Assembly (NCBI GenBank): GCA_002392385.1
Contig: DGGX01000049.1
Span: 1,703 to 7,656, forward strand
From: Lachnospiraceae bacterium UBA3863
GTDB taxonomy: Bacteria; Bacillota; Clostridia; Lachnospirales; Lachnospiraceae
Reading direction: 5' to 3'
DNA length: 5,954 bases
Within the stretch, counting starts at the first letter, position 1, and every line of letters starts with the position of its first letter. Both the position numbers and the translations under genes were made by a program. The notes under the pieces are model-generated. The model saw nothing but the letters and a program-made list of their open reading frames with translations. It made no database searches and was not told the origin of the DNA. Shown here piece by piece: positions 1-5,478 of the stretch.

Positions 1-667
1 TGCCGGGCATGGAGCCCAGGGTGGGATAGACCTGCGGATAAGCCGCGCACAGAAGGACCGCCGCCACGGCTGCCAGGGCACTGCCGATGGCAAAGGTAAT
101 GGAGATGATCCTGTTCACATTCACGCCCATGAGCATGGCCGCGCCCTTATCCTCGGCGCAGGCCCGCATGGCGCTGCCGGTCTTTGTATGATTGATGAAA
201 AGGGTCAGACAGACCATGACGATAATACAGACCGCGATGGTGATGATCGTCAGATAAGAAATGGACAGGTCACCGATCTGCAGAGCCCCGTTCGACACGA
301 TCGCCGGGAAGACCTTGGTGGAGGAGCTCCAGAGGATCTGCGCCGCGTTCTGCAGGAAATAGCTGACACCGATGGCCGTGATCAGGACGGACAGACTGGT
401 CGCCTGCCGCAGGGGCTTGTAGGCCAGTCTTTCAATGATCACGCCCAGCACAGTACAGACCAGGACCGCGAGAGGCACGGCCGCCAGCACAGGCAGGCCG
501 AATCTGGTCAATGCAAAAAAGGCCGTATAGGCGCCGATCATGATAATGTCGCCGTGGGCGAAATTCAGCATCTTGGCAATGCCGTAGACCATCGTATAGC
601 CCAGGGCTATGATGGCGTAAACACTGCCGAGCCCCAGTCCGCTCACCAGGTAGGACAGAAACCGCAT
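1..667 (-). CDS. livH: LivH-type branched-chain amino acid ABC transporter permease (partial, C-terminus off the left edge)
   Basis: Translating the minus strand from the ATG at 667-665 gives 222 open residues that run off the left edge; LivH proteins are usually about 290-310 residues, so roughly the last quarter is missing. The product is one of two membrane subunits of a hydrophobic amino acid uptake ABC importer and moves substrate across the cytoplasmic membrane. Visible landmarks: an N-terminal hydrophobic helix with GLGLGSVYAIIALGYTMVYG (residues about 10-29), the LNFAHGD family motif (34-40), a PLR element (85-87), several further hydrophobic helices, and the cytoplasmic loop TGSAMRACAEDKGAAMLMGVN (about 163-183). 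That loop matches the EAA-like segment that contacts the ATPase. A purine-rich GAGGGGAAGAG lies just upstream of the ATG and supports the start. The binding-protein gene lies upstream on the same strand; livM, livG and livF would be expected beyond the left edge. Family assignment is firm; exact substrate is not shown. Confidence 0.93.
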   Translation of the reverse strand, partial: MRFLSYLVSGLGLGSVYAIIALGYTMVYGIAKMLNFAHGDIIMIGAYTAFFALTRFGLPVLAAVPLAVLVCTVLGVIIERLAYKPLRQATSLSVLITAIGVSYFLQNAAQILWSSSTKVFPAIVSNGALQIGDLSISYLTIITIAVCIIVMVCLTLFINHTKTGSAMRACAEDKGAAMLMGVNVNRIISITFAIGSALAAVAAVLLCAAYPQVYPTLGSMPG

Positions 668-733
668 AGTTCTCTTCCCCTCTTTCCGTCGTAATATTCT
701 GCTGTCGCCGGGTCGGCGCACACTTTGCGAATA

Positions 734-762
734 ATTATAGCACCAAGCCCTGACTGAGAAAA
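734..762 (-). promoter_or_regulatory. Candidate extended -10 promoter for the livH-type permease gene
   Basis: On the minus strand, TGCTATAAT (plus positions 742-734) is a full TATAAT with the TG extension. A weak -35-like TTTTCT lies 17 nt upstream (762-757). It sits downstream of the terminator of the binding-protein gene and about 67 nt before the permease ATG, so it could start transcription of the permease genes independently. Seen in sequence; activity is inferred. Confidence 0.6.
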
Positions 763-795
763 CATGTTTATAGGTCTGTTTTGCCCAAAAGGTAT

Positions 796-828
796 AAAAA
801 GGGAGGGATGCCTTTGGGGCATCCCTCC
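796..828 (-). terminator. Intrinsic terminator after the substrate-binding protein gene
   Basis: The arms 802-812 and 818-828 are perfect 11-bp inverted repeats (GGAGGGATGCC / GGCATCCCTCC) around a 5-nt loop. On the minus strand the stem is followed by C and then five T (800-796), the arrangement of a rho-independent terminator. The stem begins 37 nt past the stop codon of the binding-protein gene. On the plus strand no T-run follows, so it acts in one direction only. It lies inside the transport locus and probably passes part of the transcripts on to the permease genes. Confidence 0.88.
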
Positions 829-864
829 GCGGATGGATCTGTGAAACTGTTCAAATACCGCTGA

Positions 865-2097
865 TCAGTCCTCAACGCCGACGTAGACGCCGTTCTGGAT
901 GATCATGGCGTGCGGCACCTTGCTGACCTCGCCGTTGGCGTTCCAGGTCATATCCGTACCGGTCAGGCCGGTGAACTTCATGGTGGTGAAGGTCTCGACG
1001 AGCTTCTGGCACATCTCCTCATTGCTCATGTCGGCAGTGATGCCGGCGCTTTCACAGGCCGCTGCCAGAGCGTAGATGCAGTCATAGGCGTCCGCGGCGA
1101 ACTGGTTGGGGGTCTCGTGATAGAGTTCCTCATACTTGGCGACGAAAGCCTTGGTCAGTTCATCATCCGCGTTCGAATTGAAGGGAGTCAGCAGATACAC
1201 ACCTTCCGCCAGGGAGGTGTCAAAGCCTTCCAGCGTCAGGATACCGTCCATGCCGTCCACGCCGAAGAAGGTGGGCGCATAGTTCATGGCCTTGGCCTGG
1301 TTCAGGATCAGGGAAGCGGGCTGATAGTAGATAGGCAGGAAGACGAGATCCGCGCCGTTTTCCTGGGCTTCCTTGAGCTGCACGGAGAAATCGTTGGCGG
1401 TGCCGGCGAAGGCGCCTTCGTACACGATCTCCAGATTATCCTGGGCTGCCTGGGCCTTAAAGGTGTCATAGATGCCGGTGGAATAGTTGTCGTCGTTCTT
1501 ATAGATGATGGCGACTTTGGTGCCGAGTTCGGGGTGCGCCGCGATGTAGGCCGCGCTGCCCTGTCCCTGACCGGGATCGGAGAAGCACATCTGGAAGACG
1601 TTGCCGTAAGGATCCACCTGATTCACGCCGTCCTTATAGATGACCGCCGGATTGGAAGCGGAAGGGGTCAGCGCAAAGGTCTTGTCCTCCTGATAGCTGG
1701 GAGAGACTGCCGCCGCAGGGGTCGAGGTGACCGTAAGCAGAGAGATCTGCATGCCCTTGTCCTTCAGGATACCGTAAGCGTTCACGGCCTTCTCAGGATC
1801 GTTGACGTCGTCCTCAAACTCAAGTCTGAACTGCACGCCGCCCTTGGCGTTAACTTCCTCAACAGCCATCTTGGCCGCATTGTAAACAGCCATGCCGTAT
1901 ACAGCCGCATCACCGGTCAGGGGGCCGCTGCCGCCGATCACGATCACATTGCTGCCTTCTTCAGCGGCTGCTTCTGTGCCGGACGCCGCGCTGTCGCTGC
2001 CGGCGCTTGATGATGAAGATCCGCCGCAGGCTGCCAGTGAAACAGCCATCATCGTGCACATAGCCGCGGCCAGTGCCTTCATCCAAAACTTTTTCAT
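865..2097 (-). CDS. Lipoprotein substrate-binding protein of a branched-chain amino acid type ABC transporter (LivJ/LivK family)
   Basis: This 410-residue protein is the extracellular receptor that binds a ligand, probably a branched-chain or related amino acid, and delivers it to the LivH/LivM permease. Residues 1-24 form a lipoprotein signal (KK, hydrophobic core, lipobox LAAC with Cys24). A Gly/Ser/Ala/Glu linker (about 25-50) tethers the protein to the membrane. From about residue 51 the Peripla_BP_6 fold begins with VIVIGGSGPLTGDAAVYG and an AVEEVNAKGG segment. Further typical pieces are TSTPAAAVSPSYQ, KVAIIYKNDDNYSTG (hinge after the first lobe) and GADLVFLPIYY. The start at 2097 is preferred over an in-frame ATG at 2136 because a perfect AGGAGG sits 8 nt before it and the lipoprotein signal then begins at residue 1; the upstream ATG also lies at about the predicted transcription start. 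A strong promoter precedes the gene and a terminator follows it, with the permease next on the same strand. The family is certain; ligand specificity cannot be read from the sequence. Confidence 0.95.
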   Translation of the reverse strand: MKKFWMKALAAAMCTMMAVSLAACGGSSSSSAGSDSAASGTEAAAEEGSNVIVIGGSGPLTGDAAVYGMAVYNAAKMAVEEVNAKGGVQFRLEFEDDVNDPEKAVNAYGILKDKGMQISLLTVTSTPAAAVSPSYQEDKTFALTPSASNPAVIYKDGVNQVDPYGNVFQMCFSDPGQGQGSAAYIAAHPELGTKVAIIYKNDDNYSTGIYDTFKAQAAQDNLEIVYEGAFAGTANDFSVQLKEAQENGADLVFLPIYYQPASLILNQAKAMNYAPTFFGVDGMDGILTLEGFDTSLAEGVYLLTPFNSNADDELTKAFVAKYEELYHETPNQFAADAYDCIYALAAACESAGITADMSNEEMCQKLVETFTTMKFTGLTGTDMTWNANGEVSKVPHAMIIQNGVYVGVED

Positions 2098-2105
2098 AAC
2101 CTTTT

Positions 2106-2111
2106 CCTCCT
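2106..2111 (-). promoter_or_regulatory. Ribosome-binding site that fixes the start of the binding-protein gene
   Basis: AGGAGG on the minus strand, 8 nt before the ATG at 2097. A second in-frame ATG at 2136 would add 13 residues (MKFLYHFHEEEKV) ahead of the lipoprotein signal and would lie at about the predicted transcription start, so the downstream start is the real one. Confidence 0.88.
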
Positions 2112-2141
2112 CATGAAAATGGTACAAAAATTTCAAAAACC

Positions 2142-2170
2142 ATTATAGTTCTGTTTTTTTTCCATGACAA
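2142..2170 (-). promoter_or_regulatory. Near-consensus sigma-A promoter of the binding-protein gene
   Basis: On the minus strand, -35 TTGTCA (2170-2165) and -10 TATAAT (2147-2142) are separated by exactly 17 nt, and the spacer carries an 8-nt A tract. Transcription would start near 2135, leaving a leader of about 38 nt with the AGGAGG. This fits the high expression usual for ABC binding proteins. No clear operator was recognised. Confidence 0.82.
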
Positions 2171-2228
2171 CAGTATTTTTATGCACGTCCATACATAAGC
2201 TGTTTGTCTCCCGCAAATCCTCTCTGTC

Positions 2229-2237
2229 TGGTATACT
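2229..2237 (+). promoter_or_regulatory. Candidate extended -10 promoter for the CLC transporter / nucleotidase pair
   Basis: TGGTATACT is a TGn-extended -10 box with a TATACT hexamer, 33 nt before the CLC start codon. No good -35 lies at 16-18 nt, which is tolerated for extended -10 promoters. The GGAGG at 2257-2261 then serves as ribosome-binding site. The 173-nt divergent region holds this promoter and the opposite-facing one; no riboswitch fold was recognised between them. Confidence 0.55.
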
Positions 2238-2270
2238 TTTCTATAACAATATAAACGGAGGCAATATAAA

Positions 2271-3602
2271 ATGCAGGATACAAAGGAAACACTGAAGATC
2301 GGCGCGGGTTATGTCGGCATCCTGGCCAAATGGCTGGCCCTGGCCCTGCTCACGGGCGGGATCTGCGGTCTGGTCGGCGCCCTCTTCTATAACGGTATCA
2401 CGTGGGCCACCGCACTGAGAGAAGCCCATCCTGCCCTTCTGTTCGCCCTGCCGGCCGCCGGCGTGGTCATCGTCGGCATCTACCGCGGCCTGCACACAGA
2501 GGGCGACAACACGGATACCGTCATCGTGGCGGCCAGAGAGGGATCGGATCTGCATTTCGAGCTGCTCCCCTCCATCTTCATCGGCACCATCCTCACCCAC
2601 CTCTGCGGCGGCTCCTCCGGCCGTGAAGGCGCGGCCCTCCAGATCGGCGGCGACATCGGCAACCGCCTGGGACGCCTGCTCCGCTTCAGCAAGGAGGATA
2701 TGCGCGTGGCCACCATGGTGGGCATGTCCGCCTTTTTCTCCGCTATTTTCGGTACGCCCCTGACCGCGACCGTATTCGTGACCCTCTTCCTGACAGTAGG
2801 CACCTTCTACGAGGCCGCTCTCCTGCCGGGCATCATCGCCTCCCTGACCGCCATCGGCGTATCGGGGAGATTCGGGGTGGAACCCTTCCGATTCGCCGTG
2901 GAGATGCCGGCGCCGGATCCCGTCCTCTTCCTCAAGGTCCTGGTCCTGGCCGCGGCGGCCGGACTTATGTCCGTGGTCTTCGTGGAGATCCTCCACCGCA
3001 CGGGGCATCTGTATGAGCGCTTCTTCCCCAACCCCTATCTGCGGGCGGCCGTCGGCGGCGTCCTTGTGATCGCCCTGACCCTTCTGGTCCACGACGGCTT
3101 CACCTATAACGGGGCGGGCGGCAGCGTCATCGCCTCCGCGGTGCTGGAAGGCCAGGCACCGCCGGCCTCCTGGCTCCTCAAGATGCTCTTCACCGCCCTC
3201 ACCCTGGAGGCCGGCTTCAAGGGCGGCGAGATCGTTCCCACCTTCTTCGTGGGCGCCTCCTTCGGCTGCCGTCTGGCCCCCCTCCTGGGCCTGGATCCCA
3301 GAGTCGGCGCGGCCATCGGTCTGGTGGCCATCTTCGCCGGCGCCACCAATTCCGTCCTGCCCGCCATCTTCCTCTCCGTGGAGGCCTTCGGCAGCGGCGG
3401 CCTGCTCTACTTCTCCCTCGCCTGTATTGTCAGTTACATGGTCTCCGGCTATAACGGGCTCTATTCCAGTCAGAAGATCCTTTACTCCAAGGTCCGTGCG
3501 GCTTATATCGATGCCACCGCCAACCACAGCCGTCTGTATGCGGGACACATCCACACGGACAGTGCCCAGGAGCATAACGCTCCTGACCGAGAGGAGCACT
3601 GA
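2271..3602 (+). CDS. CLC-family anion channel/transporter, short form without CBS domains, with features of the fluoride/proton branch
   Basis: This 443-residue polytopic protein is a CLC-type anion transporter of the cytoplasmic membrane. The clearest motif is GGSSGREGAALQIGG (113-127), the CLC selectivity segment with gating glutamate E119. FGTPLTATVF (160-169) matches the conserved FNAPLAGxxF helix, but the acidic pair that follows it in proton-coupled E. coli ClcA is replaced by hydrophobic residues. GGEIVPTFFVGASFG (318-332) aligns with the GxFxP filter but has E320 and I321-V322-P323. GYNGLY (393-398) supplies a candidate for the conserved pore tyrosine (Y397 or Y394). No canonical GSGIP motif exists; GDNTDT (78-83) occupies its place. 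From family knowledge, loss of the proton glutamate together with a glutamate in the GExxP segment is typical of CLC-F fluoride/proton antiporters. No fluoride riboswitch precedes the gene, so the ion is uncertain. The C-terminus is a short hydrophilic tail. GGAGG 9 nt before ATG supports the start. The nucleotidase follows after 41 nt. Confidence 0.9.
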   Translation: MQDTKETLKIGAGYVGILAKWLALALLTGGICGLVGALFYNGITWATALREAHPALLFALPAAGVVIVGIYRGLHTEGDNTDTVIVAAREGSDLHFELLPSIFIGTILTHLCGGSSGREGAALQIGGDIGNRLGRLLRFSKEDMRVATMVGMSAFFSAIFGTPLTATVFVTLFLTVGTFYEAALLPGIIASLTAIGVSGRFGVEPFRFAVEMPAPDPVLFLKVLVLAAAAGLMSVVFVEILHRTGHLYERFFPNPYLRAAVGGVLVIALTLLVHDGFTYNGAGGSVIASAVLEGQAPPASWLLKMLFTALTLEAGFKGGEIVPTFFVGASFGCRLAPLLGLDPRVGAAIGLVAIFAGATNSVLPAIFLSVEAFGSGGLLYFSLACIVSYMVSGYNGLYSSQKILYSKVRAAYIDATANHSRLYAGHIHTDSAQEHNAPDREEH

Positions 3603-3643
3603 AGGACATACAGACGCTGCCCCTTTACCAGAAAGGAGCACAC

Positions 3644-5104
3644 ATGGCAATCAAGGAGCTGATCCTGCTGCACTCCAACGACATGCACGGGGATTTCCTT
3701 CCTGTGGAAAAGGACGGACATCTGATCGGCGGTCTTTCCCTTCTCAGCGGGTATGTACACCGTCTGCGGACCGACAACCGCAACGTCCTCTACGTCAACG
3801 CCGGGGATATGTTCAGAGGTTCCATCATCGATGAGGACTATCTGGGGCTCTCCACCATCGACCTCATGAACCGCCTGTCCCCGGATGTGACCGTCGTGGG
3901 CAACCACGAGGTGGACTACGGCCTGGCCCACCTTCTCTTTCTGGAGAAGTGCGCCCGTTTTCCCATCATCAACGCCAACCTCTTCGTGACCATCAACAAC
4001 GCCCGTCTGTTCGAGCCCTATATGAATATTGACATAGACGGCATACGGATCATGTTCATCGGTATTCTCACCGACGAAGTCCTGGCCTCCACCCGCTCCG
4101 AAAAGGTGATCGGCTCCTTCGTGGATGTCCGGGAAGCGGCCAGGGAGGTGGGCATCATCGCCGACAACTACCGGACCCGCAAGACGGATATCGTCGTCCT
4201 GGTCACCCACATCGGCATTGAAAAGGACCGCGAGCTGGCCTCGCTCCTGGACCCCGACTGGGGTGTACAGATGATCATCGGCGGCCATTCCCACACATTC
4301 ATGGATGAGCCGGAATTTGTTAACGGCATCCCCATCGTCCAGGCCGGGCAGGGCAGCGGACAGGTCGGCCGTTTCGACATTGTCTACGATACCTTCCGCC
4401 ACCGGATCACCGAGCTCGCCTGGCGCTGTCAGCCGATCGATGACACCGTCGCCTCCCCGGATCCGGTCATGGAGGACCTCATCGCCCACTACAAGGGCCA
4501 GACGGACGCTAAATACAAGAGGATCCTGACACACTTCGCCCGTCCTCTCACCCATCCCTCCCGCACACAGGAGACCGAGCTCGGCAATCTCTATGCCGAC
4601 CTGCTCCAGTGGGAGAGCAGCTTCGACATCATGATGATGGGGTCCGGGGCCATCCGTAAAGAGATCTTGGGTCCCGTGATCGAATACCAGGACATGCTGG
4701 AGTGCACGCCCTTCGACGACAACCTCTGGATGCTGAAGGTGACCGGCGCCCAGTTCCGGCAGATGGTCCTCTATATCCTGCGCGACGAGGCCTGGGAGGG
4801 ACACACGGAATTCTACCAGTTCTCCAAAGGCGTCCGGATCGTCTACCGCAAGAGCACCCACACCCTCGAAGAACTCTCCCTCCACGGCGAACCCATCACC
4901 GACGACCGGGAACTCCTGATCGCCATGCAGACCTACCACTATAAGAATTTCGACAGCTTCTTCAACGTTCCTCTGGAAGAAGTCAGCCGCAACTTGAAGC
5001 CACGCGTCGTCGCCACCAGCGTCAACAACATCGTGGAGGAATATTTTGCCACCCACAGCGACCTCGACGCCCACGTAGAGGGACGGATCACGATACTGGA
5101 TTAA
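3644..5104 (+). CDS. Cytoplasmic bifunctional metallophosphatase / 5'-nucleotidase family protein
   Basis: This 486-residue enzyme belongs to the two-domain 5'-nucleotidase/UshA-like family, which hydrolyses nucleotide monophosphates or related phosphoesters at a two-metal centre. The N-terminal metallophosphatase domain shows every metal motif: SNDMHG (D13, H15), NAGD (D55), GNHEVDYG (N87, H88), VTHIG (H189) and GGHSHT (H215, H217). The C-terminal nucleotide-binding domain follows from about residue 290, with TELGNLYADLL (311-321), MGSGAIR (332-338), CTPFDDNLWMLKVTG (354-368), an FYQFSKGVRI segment (390-399) and YKNFDSFFN (433-441), which may hold the base-stacking aromatics. MGSGAIR stands where many relatives have NSGGIR. 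There is no signal peptide and no cell-wall anchor, unlike secreted members, so it should act inside the cell. AAGGAG lies 5 nt before the ATG. It probably shares a transcript with the CLC gene 41 nt upstream. The stop codon is followed almost at once by the repeat array. The substrate is not identifiable from sequence. Confidence 0.92.
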   Translation: MAIKELILLHSNDMHGDFLPVEKDGHLIGGLSLLSGYVHRLRTDNRNVLYVNAGDMFRGSIIDEDYLGLSTIDLMNRLSPDVTVVGNHEVDYGLAHLLFLEKCARFPIINANLFVTINNARLFEPYMNIDIDGIRIMFIGILTDEVLASTRSEKVIGSFVDVREAAREVGIIADNYRTRKTDIVVLVTHIGIEKDRELASLLDPDWGVQMIIGGHSHTFMDEPEFVNGIPIVQAGQGSGQVGRFDIVYDTFRHRITELAWRCQPIDDTVASPDPVMEDLIAHYKGQTDAKYKRILTHFARPLTHPSRTQETELGNLYADLLQWESSFDIMMMGSGAIRKEILGPVIEYQDMLECTPFDDNLWMLKVTGAQFRQMVLYILRDEAWEGHTEFYQFSKGVRIVYRKSTHTLEELSLHGEPITDDRELLIAMQTYHYKNFDSFFNVPLEEVSRNLKPRVVATSVNNIVEEYFATHSDLDAHVEGRITILD

Positions 5105-5120
5105 GGAGGATCATCCTACG

Positions 5121-5478
5121 CCGGCGGAGATAATAACAGCTGCCCGACAGGTCGTTGTTTCCGCTGTGATTTCTCTTTTATTTCACGGCGGAAATAACGT
5201 TTTCCCTGGCAGTCGTTGTTTCCGCTGTGATTTTTGGAATATTTCACGGCGAGGATAACGTTCACATGAAGTGTCGTTATCCTCGCCGTGATTTCTAGCT
5301 TATTTCACAGTAGCTATAACGTTTTTTCCGACAGTCGTTATCCTCGCTGTGATTTTTACTTATATTTCACAGTGAAAATAACGTTTCCCTTGGAAGTCGT
5401 TATTTCCGGTGTGATTTTCCCCCTATTTCACAGTAAATATAACGTTTCCCCTGGAAGTCGTTAATCCCGCTGCGGCTC
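5121..5478. repeat. Palindromic 61-nt tandem repeat array filling a convergent intergenic region
   Basis: Two 20-nt arms alternate. Left arms (L, consensus CGTTATTTCCGCTGTGATTT) start at 5153, 5214, 5275, 5336, 5398 and 5459. Right arms (R, consensus ATTTCACAGTGAAAATAACG) start at 5180, 5241, 5302, 5364 and 5425, and a decayed R-like segment lies at about 5121-5150. R is approximately the reverse complement of L. Spacing from L to the next R is 7 nt (once 8), from R to the next L always 14 nt, so the period is 61, 61, 61, 62, 61. The outer parts of each arm (CGTTAT and GTGATTT, ATTTCAC and ATAACG) are conserved, while the 6-7 nt in between vary. Each arm can pair with its neighbour on either side. 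Short T-runs follow several stems on the plus strand, so the array may end the nucleotidase transcript. It lies between the two stop codons and overlaps the symporter's last codons. The element is not one I recognise. Confidence 0.93.
5244..5291. repeat. Perfect 17-bp inverted repeat within the array (second R arm with third L arm)
   Basis: Positions 5244-5260 (TCACGGCGAGGATAACG) are the exact reverse complement of 5275-5291, with a 14-nt loop containing TTCACATGAA, itself a small palindrome. This is the strongest stem of the array. The stem is followed on the plus strand by TTTCTAGCTT, so it might work as a plus-strand terminator, though the T-run is short. Confidence 0.9.

Noticed and set aside
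188..694. Plus-strand open frame opposite the livH-type permease, 168 codons
   Set aside because: The minus strand encodes an unmistakable LivH with LNFAHGD; the plus-strand product is a hydrophilic D/Q/R/G-rich shadow.
910..2010. Plus-strand open frame opposite the binding-protein gene, 366 codons
   Set aside because: Shadow of a clear lipoprotein gene; no plausible ribosome-binding site or domain.
2098..2136. Longer start for the binding protein at the ATG at 2136
   Set aside because: It would put 13 charged or aromatic residues before the lipoprotein signal, and lies at about the predicted transcription start; the AGGAGG fits the ATG at 2097.
2137..2270. Fluoride riboswitch upstream of the CLC gene
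   Set aside because: Considered because of the CLC-F-like features. I could not find the conserved pseudoknot and helix pattern of that riboswitch, and the predicted transcript leader (start near 2244) would be only about 27 nt, too short.
2241..3650. Long antisense open frame over the CLC gene, 469 codons
   Set aside because: The translation is low complexity (many G, E, D, Q, H) with no domain; it mirrors the codon bias of the GC-rich real gene on the other strand.
3503..5074. Long antisense open frame over the nucleotidase gene, 523 codons
   Set aside because: It reads the complement of a gene with every family motif intact, and its product is rich in V, D, G and H with no recognisable fold.
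5103..5120. AAGGAGG after the nucleotidase stop as a ribosome-binding site for a further gene
   Set aside because: No start codon with an open frame of any length follows on the plus strand; the sequence runs into the repeat array.
5121..5478. CRISPR array
   Set aside because: The arms are alternating inverted copies, the spacers are only 7-14 nt, and the 14-nt linkers are themselves similar among units; CRISPR spacers are unique and about 30 nt. No cas gene is present.
5121..5478. Integron attC site array
   Set aside because: The arm ends (CGTTAT, ATAACG) do not give the required GTTRRRY / RYYYAAC boxes, there are no cassettes between units, and no integrase is seen.
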